A stretch of 64,000 bases of DNA from the NCBI RefSeq assembly GCF_019645815.1, contig NZ_CP080997.1, positions 1,926,880 to 1,990,879 on the forward strand, given 5' to 3'. The notes beneath the pieces were generated by a model. It did not search any database. It had not been told where the DNA came from and saw only the letters and a list, made by a program, of their open reading frames with translations. How positions within the stretch are numbered: the first letter of the stretch is position 1; each line of letters starts with the position of its first letter. The DNA is from Mycolicibacter heraklionensis (lineage in GTDB: Bacteria; Actinomycetota; Actinomycetes; Mycobacteriales; Mycobacteriaceae). Below are positions 9,511-18,059 of the stretch, piece after piece. The position numbers and the translations under genes are program-made.

Positions 9511-10419
9511 CTAGGGACGGCGCAGGATTTGCAGCGCACCCGGCACCGCCGCCACCGTCACCGGCAGTGGGGCTACGTAGTCACCGTCGGCGTAAGCGTT
9601 GATTCCGGGGCACTCGACTCGAATAGACTTCGCCCGCCGGGTGGTCACCTCATCGAGAAGCACATGGGTGCCCTTGAACACGGTGGGGAACAGCCGGATC
9701 AGCTTGGTCCGTGAACCCGAGTGCACCATGGTGACATCCAGCAGGCCGTCGGCGTGATCGGCGCCCGGGCAGATCAACATGCCGCCGCCGTAGCTGCGGG
9801 TGTTGCCGAACGCCGCCAGCGTCAGCTCGATGTCCACCGGCTCGTCGTCGTCGAACGTCAGGCGGAACGGCAGCAGCCGTAGCTTGGACATCTCCGCCAC
9901 CATGGCCACGTTGTAGCGCATCCGGCCGTGCGGCCAGCGCATCCGATTGACGCGGTCGCTCACCAGCGAATCGAAACCGGCCGCCATCACGGTGCCGAAC
10001 CAGGACACCGCGCCGCTGTCTTCGGTGATGCGGCCCAGATCGATCGTCTCGGTGCGGCCTTCGGCGACGACGTCGGCGGCCGCCTCGGGATCGCCGGTGG
10101 GCAAACCGTATTCCCGGGCGTGGTCGTTGCCGGTGCCGGCCGGGATGATCCCCAGCGGCACGTCACCGAGCGCCAATGACTGCAACGCCAGTGAGATGAC
10201 ACCGTCGCCGCCGGCCACCACCACGGCATCCGTTCCGGCCGCCAGCGCCTCGTCGAGCAACTGCCGCGCGTGGCGGGCGTCGGAGCCGACGATGTGGTTG
10301 ACGTTGACGCCGCGCTGCTGGAACCGCGCCAGCGCCCGCTCCGCCGCATGCCGGGCATTGCCGTGTCCGGCCGCCGGGTTGGTCAGCAGCGTGATCCGGC
10401 GGATTTCTCGGCTCGTCAT
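9511..10419 (-). CDS. Diacylglycerol kinase / lipid kinase family protein
   Basis: The 302-aa protein has the DAGK catalytic signature: NPAAGHGNA near residue 14, VVVAGGDGVISLAL near 68 and IIPAGTGNDHARE near 90. The second, beta-sandwich domain follows (FGTVMAAGFDSLVSDRVNR ... GLLDVTMV). The family phosphorylates diacylglycerol or related lipids with ATP at the inner membrane face. In M. tuberculosis the equivalent gene (Rv2252) is linked to phosphatidylinositol mannoside metabolism. The ATG overlaps the stop of the upstream FAD oxidase gene (ATGA), so the two are coupled and may act on related glycerolipids. Confidence 0.88.
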   Translation of the reverse strand: MTSREIRRITLLTNPAAGHGNARHAAERALARFQQRGVNVNHIVGSDARHARQLLDEALAAGTDAVVVAGGDGVISLALQSLALGDVPLGIIPAGTGNDHAREYGLPTGDPEAAADVVAEGRTETIDLGRITEDSGAVSWFGTVMAAGFDSLVSDRVNRMRWPHGRMRYNVAMVAEMSKLRLLPFRLTFDDDEPVDIELTLAAFGNTRSYGGGMLICPGADHADGLLDVTMVHSGSRTKLIRLFPTVFKGTHVLLDEVTTRRAKSIRVECPGINAYADGDYVAPLPVTVAAVPGALQILRRP

Positions 10420-12035
10420 GGAATCAGTTTGCCGGGGTTGAGGATTCCGGCCGGATCCAGCGTGGCCTTGACTGCTCGCAGCACCTGCACACCCAGCTCG
10501 CCGACCTCTTCGCTCATCCACGGCCGGTGATCGGCGCCGACGGCGTGGTGGTGGGTGATGGTTCCGCCCGCGCGCATGATCGCATCGCCGGCAGCGGCTT
10601 TCGCGGCCTGCCACTGTTCGATGGGGTTGCCGCGCTGGCCGGCGACCACAGTGAAGTAGAGCGACGCGCCGGTCGGGTAGACGTGCGAGATATGGCATAA
10701 CACCAGCGCGGGCGTCCCGCTGTCGCCCAGTGCGGTGGTCAGTGCCTCGGTGACCGCCGTCTTGAGCGCCGGAACGCCGGCCCAGTCGGTGGCGGTCTCC
10801 AGCGTTTCGCACAGCGCCCCGGCAGCCAGCAGCGAATCGCGCAGGTACGGCGCGCCGAAACGGCCGTGCTCCCAGGCGCGCGCCGGTTCTTCGCCCAGCG
10901 ACGTGCCGCGGTGCGCGGCCAGCACCGCCCGGGTTTCTGCGTGCCGGCTTTCGGTGTGCTCGGCGGTCCCCTCGAACAGCGTGATCGCCAGGCAGCCGCC
11001 GGTGATCTGTTGCTCGCCGATCTGCTCGGTGGTGGCCAGGTTCACGCCGGTCTCGGCTTCGTCGGACAGCCGGATGACGGTCGGTCCGGCGCCGGTCTGA
11101 GTGACGGCGCGCAGGGCCGCGGCGCCGGTGGCGAAGTCCGGGAACGACCACGCCTCGTAGCGGGTGGTCGCCGGCACCGGATGCACGCGCACCCGCACGC
11201 GGGTGATGACGCCGAAGACACCCTCCGAGCCCAGCACCAGCTGGCGCAGGTCCGGTCCGGCCGCTGAGGCCGGGGCGCGGCCCAGGTCCAGCACGCCGGC
11301 CGGGGTGATCATCCGCAGGCCGCGGACCATGTCGTCGAAGCGGCCATAGCCGGCCGAGTCCTGGCCCGAGGAGCGGGTGGCGGCGTACCCGCCCAGGGTG
11401 GCGAACTGGAAGCTCTGCGGAAAATGGCCCAACGAGAAACCGCGCTCACCGAGCAGTCGCTCGGCGTCGGGCCCGGTCACCCCGGCGCCGAATTCCGCCT
11501 CGCCGGAGACTTCGTCGAGGTTCAACAGGGCATCGAATCGGCGCAGGTCCACGCTCACGACGGCAGCGAAGTCGCCGCGGATCGGGTCGAGCCCGCCGAC
11601 GACGCTGGTGCCGCCGCCGAACGGGACCACCGCGATGGCGTGCTGGCTGCAGTAGTCGAGGATGGCGGCGACTTCGTCGTCACTGCCGGGCAGCAGCACC
11701 GCGTCGGGCGCATCTTGGGTGCCGGAATCATTGCGCCGCAGCAGATCCAGCGTGGATTTGCCCCCGGCGTGCAGCAGCCGTGCGGTGTGATCGGTGCGGC
11801 AGTGCCCGTCGCCGACGATCGCCGCCAACGCGGCGTGGTCAGCGTCGGTCAATGCCGACGGCGTGAGCGACACCTGGCTGGGATCGCGTTCCGGGGCGCT
11901 AGTGCCTTCCACGCCCAGGGCTGCCTTGAGCAGTTGACGGATGCCATCGCTCAAAGGCTTGGCCGCTGCCGGATCGCCCCAGGCGTTCCACTTCATCGGC
12001 GGGGTCAGGGCGTCCCGGGCATCGGCCTGCGTCAT
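10416..12035 (-). CDS. FAD-binding oxidase, alkyl-dihydroxyacetonephosphate synthase-like
   Basis: This 539-aa flavoprotein has the FAD_binding_4 motif VVPFGGGTSVVGGL near residue 140, a second FAD segment LGGYAATRSSGQDS, and a C-terminal cap ending ILNPGKL. The His-rich segment ITHHHAVGADHRPW resembles the active-site HHH of alkylglycerone-phosphate (AGPS) synthases. It may therefore make an ether glycerolipid or act as a related D-2-hydroxyacid oxidase; sequence alone does not separate these. It corresponds to Rv2251 and is coupled to the lipid kinase. A TAATAC box (12044-12049, minus strand) lies eight bases before the ATG, suggesting a leaderless or near-leaderless transcript. Confidence 0.87.
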   Translation of the reverse strand: MTQADARDALTPPMKWNAWGDPAAAKPLSDGIRQLLKAALGVEGTSAPERDPSQVSLTPSALTDADHAALAAIVGDGHCRTDHTARLLHAGGKSTLDLLRRNDSGTQDAPDAVLLPGSDDEVAAILDYCSQHAIAVVPFGGGTSVVGGLDPIRGDFAAVVSVDLRRFDALLNLDEVSGEAEFGAGVTGPDAERLLGERGFSLGHFPQSFQFATLGGYAATRSSGQDSAGYGRFDDMVRGLRMITPAGVLDLGRAPASAAGPDLRQLVLGSEGVFGVITRVRVRVHPVPATTRYEAWSFPDFATGAAALRAVTQTGAGPTVIRLSDEAETGVNLATTEQIGEQQITGGCLAITLFEGTAEHTESRHAETRAVLAAHRGTSLGEEPARAWEHGRFGAPYLRDSLLAAGALCETLETATDWAGVPALKTAVTEALTTALGDSGTPALVLCHISHVYPTGASLYFTVVAGQRGNPIEQWQAAKAAAGDAIMRAGGTITHHHAVGADHRPWMSEEVGELGVQVLRAVKATLDPAGILNPGKLIP

Positions 12036-12039
12036 GCGT

Positions 12040-12062
12040 TACAGTATTACACGTGCTGTCAA
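12040..12062. promoter_or_regulatory. Overlapping divergent promoters between FAD oxidase and TetR genes
   Basis: Only 17 bases separate the two divergent start codons. On the plus strand TACAGT (12040-12045) ends seven bases before the TetR GTG at 12053. On the minus strand TAATAC (complement of 12044-12049) ends eight bases before the oxidase ATG at 12035. Both messages would be leaderless and the -10 boxes overlap, so the two promoters probably exclude each other. The partly symmetrical sequence TTACAG...CTGTCAA around CACGTG is a possible TetR site. All of this is inferred from spacing. Confidence 0.4.
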
Positions 12063-12631
12063 CCAGTAATGACGAGCAGGTGGAGGTCGGGGAGCGGATC
12101 CTCGATGCCGCCGCGAGCTGCCTGCTTGCCTTGGGAATGGAGCGGGTGACGTTGGCGGCCATCGCGCGTCGCGCCGGGGTGAGCCGCCCGACGGTGTACC
12201 GGCGTTGGCCGGACAGCCGGTCGGTGATCGCCGCACTGCTGACTTCACGGATCACCGCCGCCTGGGGCGAGCTGGAGCAACCTGGAACGGGACGTGAGGC
12301 GCTGGTGAAGCGGATCGTCGCGGTTGCGGCGCGGCTGCGCCACGACGAGGTGGTGATGCAGGTGCTGCATCACGCACCCGATCTGGCGATGGTCTACATC
12401 GCCCAGCGGATGGGGTCCAGTCAACGGCGGTTGGTCGATCTGGTGGCCGGCGAACTCGGCGACGCCCAGGCCGCCGGCGGTGTGCGAGCCGGTGACCCAC
12501 GCCAACTCGCCGCGATGTGTCTGTTGATCACCCAATCGGCGATCCAGTCCGCCCAAGTCGTCGCGCCCATCTTGGACGAGGACGCGCTCTCCACCGAACT
12601 GGCCTACACCCTGAACAGGTACCTCTCGTGA
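12053..12631 (+). CDS. TetR-family transcriptional regulator upstream of glpD
   Basis: The 192-aa protein has a typical N-terminal TetR helix-turn-helix (ILDAAASCLLALGMERVTL then IARRAGVSRPTVYRRWPDS, residues about 15-60) and an all-helical C-terminal ligand domain. The start is GTG. Its stop overlaps the GTG start of glpD (GTGA), so regulator and glycerol-3-phosphate dehydrogenase are co-translated. It corresponds to Rv2250c. Because it sits between glpD and the AGPS-like oxidase, control of glycerolipid precursor supply is a reasonable inference. Confidence 0.88.
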   Translation: MLSTSNDEQVEVGERILDAAASCLLALGMERVTLAAIARRAGVSRPTVYRRWPDSRSVIAALLTSRITAAWGELEQPGTGREALVKRIVAVAARLRHDEVVMQVLHHAPDLAMVYIAQRMGSSQRRLVDLVAGELGDAQAAGGVRAGDPRQLAAMCLLITQSAIQSAQVVAPILDEDALSTELAYTLNRYLS

Positions 12632-14166
12632 TACCCGACACCGCCGCGCTCAATGCCGCCCGCCGCACCGCCGAACTGAGCGCACTGGCGGAGCACCCGA
12701 CTGTTGATGTCGTCGTGATCGGCGGGGGGATCACCGGTGCCGGCATCGCCCTGGACGCAGCCACCCGCGGGCTGCGGGTGGTGTGCGTGGACAAGCAGGA
12801 CCTGGCCTTCGGCACCAGCCGGTGGAGCTCCAAACTGGTCCACGGCGGGCTGCGATACCTGGCCACCGGCAACGTGGGCATTGCGCGCCGCAGCGCGATC
12901 GAGCGCGGAATCCTGATGACTCGCAACGCTCCGCACTTGGTGCGGGCTATGCCGCAACTGGTCCCGCTGCTGGGGTCGATGCGTCGGCGCGACCGGGCCC
13001 TGGTGCGTACCGGCTTTCTTGCCGGTGACGCGCTGCGCCGGCTGGCCGGCACACCCGCGACGGTGTTGCCCCGCTCGCGACGGGTCTCGGCCGAGCGCGC
13101 CGTGAAGTTGGCGCCGACCGTGCGCCGCGACGGCCTCGACGGTGGCCTGTTGGCCTACGACGGGCAACTGATCGACGACGCCCGCCTGGTCACGGCCGTT
13201 GCCCGTACCGCGGCCCAATACGGCGCGACGATCCTGACCTACGTGGCGGCATCGCAGGCCGCCGGCGACAGGGTACGGCTGACCGACCAGTTCTCCGGTG
13301 AGTCCTTCGACGTCGCCGCCCGGGCCGTGATCAATGCGACCGGGGTCTGGGCCGCCGACATCGACCCGGCGCTGCGGCTGCGGCCGAGCCGCGGAACGCA
13401 TTTGGTGTTCGACGCGAAGGACTTCGGCTATCCGACCGCCGCGCTGACGGTGCCGATCCCCGGTGAACTCAACCGGTTCGTGTTCGCCATGCCCGAGCAG
13501 CTCGGACGGGTGTACCTGGGTCTTACCGACGAAGAGGCGCCGGGGCCGATTCCCGATGTGCCGCAACCTACGTCGGCGGAGATCTCATTCCTGTTGGACA
13601 CCGTCAACACCGCGTTGGGCACCGCATTGAGCACGGCCGACGTCCGCGGCGCCTATGCCGGGCTGCGGCCGCTGATCGATACCGGCGAAGGCCGCACCGC
13701 GGACGTCTCACGCAACCACGCCGTCGTCGAATCGGAGACCGGGGTGTTCAGCGTGATCGGCGGAAAGCTGACCGAGTACCGGCACATGGCCGAAGACGTG
13801 CTGGACCGGGCCGCGCGCCTGCGGGATCTGCGGGCCACACCGTGTCGGACGCGGGACCTGCCGCTGATCGGCGCGCCGGAGAACCCGGGGACTGCCGCGA
13901 CGCCGGCGGGAGCGCTGCCCGAGTCGCTGGTGGCGCGCTACGGCGCGGAAGCGGCCAATGTGCTGGCCGCCGCCACCTGCGAGCGGCCCGCAGAAGCGGT
14001 GACCGACGGAATCGACGTGATCCGCGCCGAGTTCGAGTACGCCGTCAGCCACGAAGGTGCGCTGACCGTCGGGGACATCGTGGACCGCCGGACCCGGATC
14101 GGATTGGTCGCCGACGACCGCGACCGTGTGCTCGAGGTTGCCCGGGAGTTCGCTCCGCACGAGTGA
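12628..14166 (+). CDS. glpD: Aerobic glycerol-3-phosphate dehydrogenase
   Basis: The 512-aa FAD enzyme oxidises sn-glycerol-3-phosphate to dihydroxyacetone phosphate and passes electrons to the quinone pool at the membrane. The dinucleotide motif VVIGGGITGAGIALDAATRG is near residue 26, followed by GTSRWSSKLVHGGLRYL and the C-terminal segment VIGGKLTEYRHMAEDVLDR, all typical of GlpD. Its length fits the family (about 500-580 aa). The GTG start overlaps the TetR stop by four bases; a longer in-frame start at 12517 lies inside the TetR gene and is unlikely. It corresponds to glpD1 (Rv2249c). Confidence 0.92.
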   Translation: MIPDTAALNAARRTAELSALAEHPTVDVVVIGGGITGAGIALDAATRGLRVVCVDKQDLAFGTSRWSSKLVHGGLRYLATGNVGIARRSAIERGILMTRNAPHLVRAMPQLVPLLGSMRRRDRALVRTGFLAGDALRRLAGTPATVLPRSRRVSAERAVKLAPTVRRDGLDGGLLAYDGQLIDDARLVTAVARTAAQYGATILTYVAASQAAGDRVRLTDQFSGESFDVAARAVINATGVWAADIDPALRLRPSRGTHLVFDAKDFGYPTAALTVPIPGELNRFVFAMPEQLGRVYLGLTDEEAPGPIPDVPQPTSAEISFLLDTVNTALGTALSTADVRGAYAGLRPLIDTGEGRTADVSRNHAVVESETGVFSVIGGKLTEYRHMAEDVLDRAARLRDLRATPCRTRDLPLIGAPENPGTAATPAGALPESLVARYGAEAANVLAAATCERPAEAVTDGIDVIRAEFEYAVSHEGALTVGDIVDRRTRIGLVADDRDRVLEVAREFAPHE

Positions 14167-14169
14167 TCG

Positions 14170-14207
14170 CGAGTCTCGCAAACGGAACCGACTCGTATCG
14201 CTAAGCT
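14170..14207 (+). promoter_or_regulatory. Inverted repeat and -10 box ahead of second TetR gene
   Basis: CGAGTC (14170-14175) and GACTCG (14190-14195) form an inverted repeat 20 bp apart. TAAGCT (14202-14207) lies seven bases before the ATG at 14215, consistent with a leaderless message. The repeat overlaps where the -35 region would be, which suits TetR autoregulation. No binding evidence exists in the sequence itself. Confidence 0.4.
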
Positions 14208-14214
14208 GGGGCCT

Positions 14215-14841
14215 ATGGCAGAGGAGGGGGCCGGCGCCGGACCGCATCCACGGCGCAGCCCGGGGCGCCTGGACCGGACGCGTGACCCGGCCATCCTGAA
14301 CGCGGCACTGCAGGGTGTGGCCGAGCTGGGGTACGACCGGCTCAGCGTGGACGACATCGCGGGCCGCGCCGGTGTCGGCAAGGCCGCGATCTACCGGCGC
14401 TGGCCGTCGAAAGCGGTGGTGGTGGCCGACGCGATCGCGCACTGGCGCAGACAGCAGGGCTCGGTCGAACCGCCCAACACCGGCAGTCTGCGCGGTGATA
14501 TCGAGACACTGGTCGCAATGGTGCCCGAGTTCGATGACGCTGGTCTGAGCATGATTCAGGTCATCGTGGGGGTGGCGGCGGCCGCCATGCACAACCCCGT
14601 GCTGGCGGCAGCCCTCGATGATCTGGTGCTCGACCCGCCACGCCACGTGATCCGGGTGCTGCTGGACCAGGCACTGGCGCGGGGCGAAATCCCGGCCGGC
14701 CGCGACCTGAGTCTGATCCCCGACGTCGCGTTGGGTCTCAACATGCTGCGCGTGATGACCGGACGACCGGTCGACCGGGTTTTCGTCCGGCGCGTGCTCG
14801 AAGACGTGATCCTGCCACTCACCGGTGCGCCGACGCCCTAA
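14215..14841 (+). CDS. TetR-family transcriptional regulator
   Basis: The 208-aa protein has a disordered basic N-terminus of about 25 residues, the TetR DNA-binding domain (AILNAALQGVAELGYDRLSV, IAGRAGVGKAAIYRRWPSKA) at about 26-75 and a TetR_C_16/C_11-like ligand domain. It is separated by about 80 bases from the flavin hydroxylase gene downstream. That gap contains two strong inverted repeats, so it is the likely regulator of the hydroxylase. It begins the accessory block between glpD and accD6. Confidence 0.88.
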   Translation: MAEEGAGAGPHPRRSPGRLDRTRDPAILNAALQGVAELGYDRLSVDDIAGRAGVGKAAIYRRWPSKAVVVADAIAHWRRQQGSVEPPNTGSLRGDIETLVAMVPEFDDAGLSMIQVIVGVAAAAMHNPVLAAALDDLVLDPPRHVIRVLLDQALARGEIPAGRDLSLIPDVALGLNMLRVMTGRPVDRVFVRRVLEDVILPLTGAPTP

Positions 14842-14845
14842 TCGG

Positions 14846-14860
14846 GTTGCGCGACGCAAC
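14846..14860. promoter_or_regulatory. Inverted repeat GTTGCG-CGA-CGCAAC
   Basis: Perfect six-base arms (14846-14851 and 14855-14860) flank a three-base centre, starting four bases after the TetR stop. It could be a short hairpin at the 3' end of the TetR message or a regulator half-site pair; there is no T tract after it, so an intrinsic terminator is not convincing. Confidence 0.3.
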
Positions 14861-14878
14861 TGCGCGTGCCACATTGGC

Positions 14879-14910
14879 ATCTATGCGGAACTGATTAGTT
14901 CCGCATAGAT
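14879..14910. promoter_or_regulatory. 32-bp near-perfect palindrome, probable operator of the flavin hydroxylase gene
   Basis: Two perfectly complementary 14-base arms (ATCTATGCGGAACT at 14879-14892, its complement at 14897-14910) are separated by GATT. The palindrome ends one base before the GGGAGG ribosome site of the hydroxylase gene. This size and symmetry fits a TetR or similar dimer operator; the adjacent TetR is the first candidate. As RNA it would also form a strong hairpin next to the ribosome site, so control at translation is possible. Confidence 0.6.
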
Positions 14911-14922
14911 CGGGAGGTGGCG

Positions 14923-16515
14923 ATGACCGGCAATCGAGTCCCGGTACTGATCGTCGGCGCAGGCGCGGGCGGCTTGAGTGCCTCGGCACTGTTGGCCAAA
15001 CACGGCGTGCGGTCCCTCGTGGTCGAGAAACGCCGCGAGGTCTTCCTCTACCCAAAAGCCCGCAACCTGAGCTTCCGCAGTCTGGAGATCCTGCGCGGCC
15101 TGGGCCTGGCGGACGAGGTGCACGCGGTGGCCGAGGGCGTCTCGGACATGCTCACCAAAGCCTCGCTCACCAGCACACAGGCCCAGCCGGCGTTTGACGT
15201 CGACGCGATCTTCGCACCGTTCGGCGGCCTCAGTCCCGAGCCGGCCGCGCAGTACTGTCCGCAAAGCGCGCTGGAGCCGATGCTGCTCGAACACATCCGC
15301 GGGCAGGGCGGCGAGGTTCGCTACGGCACCGAGTTGTGTTCCCTGGAGCAGGACGACACCGGAGTCACCGCCGTTGTCCGTGACCGCGACACCGGCGGCG
15401 CCGAGGTGGTGCGTGCGGACTACCTGATCGCTGCCGACGGCGTGCACAGCCCGGCCCGCGACGCGCTCGGCATACCGACGTCCGGGCACGGGGCGTTGCC
15501 GATCTACGTCGTGTTCATCTACTTTCGCGGGCCCTGGCGACAGTTCGTTCCGCAGCTCGGCGACGGTGACGCCATACAGGTCGCCAACGACGAGGTGGAC
15601 GGCATCTTTCTGCCGGTGCGTGACGACTTCGGCATGTTCCTCACCACCTATCTGCCCGGCCGAGGCGAGACCGCTGCGCAATTCACCGCCGATCACTGCC
15701 ACCGGCTGCTCACCAAGGCGATCGGTGAGCACATCGATATGGAGATCGTCGAGGTGACGCCGTGGCAGCCCTACGAGCTGGTCGCTGACTGGTTCCGCTG
15801 CGGCAGAGTGTTTCTCGTCGGGGACTCGGCTCACGCCATGCCGCCGTTCAAGGCCGGCGGCGCCAACTGCGCCATCCAGAGCGCACACAATCTGGCCTGG
15901 AAGCTGGCGGCCGTTTCGGCGGGGATGGCCGATCCGGCGCTGCTGGACACCTATCACACCGAACGGCACCCGGTGGGGTGCTTCAGCGCCCGCCAATCGC
16001 TGACCGGGCCGGTGCTGCCCCTGCTGCGGCTCGACGACACCGGACCGGGCCTGTCGGCGGGTGAAGAGGCGCCGATGTTCGCCCTGCTGATCGGCTACCG
16101 GTATCGGTCAGCCGCGGTGCTGTCGGACGACCCAGCGCCGTCCGACCCCAGCGCGGTCTCACTGGTGTCGGACCTGTGCGGACAACCCGGCACCCGGGTG
16201 CCGCATGTATGGCTGACGCATGGCGGACAACGGCTTTCGACCCTTGATCTGCTCGGCCCGGGTTTCACCGTGCTGACCGGGTCCGACGGTGGACGGTGGC
16301 GGGCCGCCGCGGCACAGACCTCGGAGGTACTGGGCATCCCACTGGTCGCGCATCGGATCGCCGATGAGGGCTGGGCGCGTACCACCGGACTGGCGCCCGA
16401 CGGCGCATTGCTGATCCGTCCGGATGACTTCGTGGGATGGCGCGCCGACGGGCTGCCGGCCAACCCCGACAGCGAGCTGCAGCGGGCGTTGTCGACCATC
16501 CTCGCCCGCAGCTGA
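14923..16515 (+). CDS. FAD-dependent class A aromatic-ring monooxygenase
   Basis: The 530-aa flavoprotein has all three class A hydroxylase signatures: GxGxxG in VLIVGAGAGGLSASALLAKHG (residues about 8-28), DG in IAADGVHSPARDALG, and GD in VFLVGDSAHAMPPFKAGGANCAIQ. These enzymes use NAD(P)H and O2 to hydroxylate phenolic or polyketide substrates. The long C-terminal thioredoxin-like region (about 400-530) is typical of the PheA/TetX/polyketide hydroxylase branch. The ATG at 14923 has GGGAGG five bases upstream; the GTG at 14917 overlaps that site. It stands alone after a large palindrome, suggesting substrate-inducible expression. Confidence 0.88.
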   Translation: MTGNRVPVLIVGAGAGGLSASALLAKHGVRSLVVEKRREVFLYPKARNLSFRSLEILRGLGLADEVHAVAEGVSDMLTKASLTSTQAQPAFDVDAIFAPFGGLSPEPAAQYCPQSALEPMLLEHIRGQGGEVRYGTELCSLEQDDTGVTAVVRDRDTGGAEVVRADYLIAADGVHSPARDALGIPTSGHGALPIYVVFIYFRGPWRQFVPQLGDGDAIQVANDEVDGIFLPVRDDFGMFLTTYLPGRGETAAQFTADHCHRLLTKAIGEHIDMEIVEVTPWQPYELVADWFRCGRVFLVGDSAHAMPPFKAGGANCAIQSAHNLAWKLAAVSAGMADPALLDTYHTERHPVGCFSARQSLTGPVLPLLRLDDTGPGLSAGEEAPMFALLIGYRYRSAAVLSDDPAPSDPSAVSLVSDLCGQPGTRVPHVWLTHGGQRLSTLDLLGPGFTVLTGSDGGRWRAAAAQTSEVLGIPLVAHRIADEGWARTTGLAPDGALLIRPDDFVGWRADGLPANPDSELQRALSTILARS

Positions 16516-16519
16516 ACTC

Positions 16520-17086
16520 CTACAGATACCGGCGAACCCGGCCGCAGTAGTCGGCGTACTCACGGCCGTAGTGCTCACGCATGAAGGCTTCCTCCCGCAG
16601 CACCTGGCGGTTGAACAGCCACAGACCGGCGAGCAGGTAGATGAGCGGAACCCAGCTCGGAAACACCAGGAACTGGCCGAGCAGCACCAGCCCGAATCCG
16701 ACATAGATGGGATTGCGGCTGATCGCGAACACGCCCGACGTCACCAGCTTGTCCGGGTTATCGGTGTCGATACCGACACGAAAACTGCGGCCGAAGGCGA
16801 CCAGGCTCAACCCGACCAACAGCACGCCGCCGAAACACAGTGCGACCCCGGCCCAGGCGACGGGGGTTGAGCTGAAGAACCGCCCGGAGCCCACCAGCGG
16901 CCATCCGAACGCGCCGGCGAAGACCGCGTAGAAGTAGGCCAGCGCGAAGGGCGGGATCAGGAAGTCCTTGTTGTCGATGCGCCCGAAGTGCAGGGCATCG
17001 GTTCCGCTGCGCCGCAGCACGATCAGACGAACAGCCACCAGGACGGGACACAGCGCGAGTGCCAGGGCGGCCAGATATCCGGGCAT
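16520..17086 (-). CDS. Isoprenylcysteine carboxyl methyltransferase (ICMT/PEMT)-like membrane methyltransferase
   Basis: The 188-aa integral membrane protein has about four to five hydrophobic segments. Its C-terminal half matches the ICMT/phospholipid methyltransferase fold: LVTSGVFAISRNPIYVGFGLVLLG (the RNPxY...G signature near residue 120) and the terminal EEAFMREHYGREYADYCGRVRRYL. Bacterial members methylate lipids or unknown small molecules; the substrate is not evident. A GGAGGG site lies six bases before the ATG. The gene is convergent with the hydroxylase, five bases apart. Confidence 0.83.
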   Translation of the reverse strand: MPGYLAALALALCPVLVAVRLIVLRRSGTDALHFGRIDNKDFLIPPFALAYFYAVFAGAFGWPLVGSGRFFSSTPVAWAGVALCFGGVLLVGLSLVAFGRSFRVGIDTDNPDKLVTSGVFAISRNPIYVGFGLVLLGQFLVFPSWVPLIYLLAGLWLFNRQVLREEAFMREHYGREYADYCGRVRRYL

Positions 17087-17122
17087 CGGAAACCCTCCGG
17101 TCTGCTGCGGCTAGAGCTATCT

Positions 17123-17142
17123 AATTCATCGTATGATGAATT
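17123..17142. promoter_or_regulatory. 20-bp palindrome AATTCATC-GTAT-GATGAATT
   Basis: Perfect eight-base arms (17123-17130 and 17135-17142) with a four-base centre lie in the 79-base gap upstream of the ICMT-like gene. The AT-rich arms and absence of a T run argue for an operator rather than a terminator. Which protein binds is unknown; the LysR gene ends 24 bases away. Confidence 0.5.
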
Positions 17143-17165
17143 GTCTTGGGTTGTCGTGCCGGTTG

Positions 17166-18044
17166 TCAAGGGCGTCGACGCAGAATGAGGTCCCGTACCG
17201 CTGAACTGGTATGCGGCTGCCACAGCGCCTGCATGGGCACCAGCAGCGGCTCGTCGAGGTCGACCACCGTGACGGCTCCATCGAGGGCCGGGCCGGCCGG
17301 TGCGGTGACGAACGCCGCGGCGCTGTCGGTCAAGGCCGCTACCTCAGGCGGGCAGCCCTGCACCCGACTGACCTGATACTGCGGTTCGAAACCCGCACGC
17401 CGGCAGGCGTTGATCAGGAAGTCGCTGTAATAGGAGGCGCCGGGCGGCGCCCACAGCGCGATCACTTCGTTCGCCAGGTCGGCGATGCGGAGGGGGGAGC
17501 GCGCGGCCAGCGGGTGGTTGCTGGGCACGGCGACCCGCAGCGGGTCGTAGCGGATCACCGCGCCGGCGAGCAGCTCTTGGGGCACCACCGCGCGGCGCAG
17601 CCCCAACTGCACGGCGCCGTCGCGCGCCCCGGCGGTGAGCCGGTCCGGAAACAGCTGCACGACCGTGAATGACGTGTCGGGCGCCGCGGCGATCGCCGGT
17701 TCGATCAGTGTGTAGACGTCGCGGTTGCTGATCGCAGGGGAGTGGCCGATGACGAATTCCTTCGGTTGCGCGCTGGCCGCGGCGCGGGTGTGCGCAGTGA
17801 GGGTTCTGGCCGCTGCGAGCAGAGCGCGGCCCTCGTCCATCAGGGTCTGGCCGGCCGGGGTCAACGCGATGCGGCGGCCGGAGCGCACCAGCAGTGTCAC
17901 GCCGATCTCCTTCTCCAGCTGTTGCACCGAATGCGACAGCGCTTGCTGCGACAGGTGCAGTTGCGTGGCGGCGCTGGTGAAGCCGGAAGACTCGGCGACG
18001 GCGATGAAGTGGGTCAGGCGGCGCAGGTCGGGGACCGGGAGCAT
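17166..18044 (-). CDS. LysR-family transcriptional regulator
   Basis: The 292-aa protein shows the LysR winged HTH at residues about 4-63 (LRRLTHFIAVAESSGFTSAA, LHLSQQALSHSVQQLEKEIG, LTPAGQTL) and a periplasmic-binding-fold effector domain from about 90. It is divergent from the short-chain dehydrogenase gene, the usual arrangement for a LysR activator and its target. The intergenic region holds palindromes of the LysR box type. The effector is unknown. Confidence 0.88.
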   Translation of the reverse strand: MLPVPDLRRLTHFIAVAESSGFTSAATQLHLSQQALSHSVQQLEKEIGVTLLVRSGRRIALTPAGQTLMDEGRALLAAARTLTAHTRAAASAQPKEFVIGHSPAISNRDVYTLIEPAIAAAPDTSFTVVQLFPDRLTAGARDGAVQLGLRRAVVPQELLAGAVIRYDPLRVAVPSNHPLAARSPLRIADLANEVIALWAPPGASYYSDFLINACRRAGFEPQYQVSRVQGCPPEVAALTDSAAAFVTAPAGPALDGAVTVVDLDEPLLVPMQALWQPHTSSAVRDLILRRRP

Positions 18045-18059
18045 CGATCCATGCTAGCC

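Noticed and set aside
17123..17142. AATTCATC palindrome as a transcription terminator
   Set aside because: The stem is AT-rich and short and lacks a following T tract; an operator is more likely.
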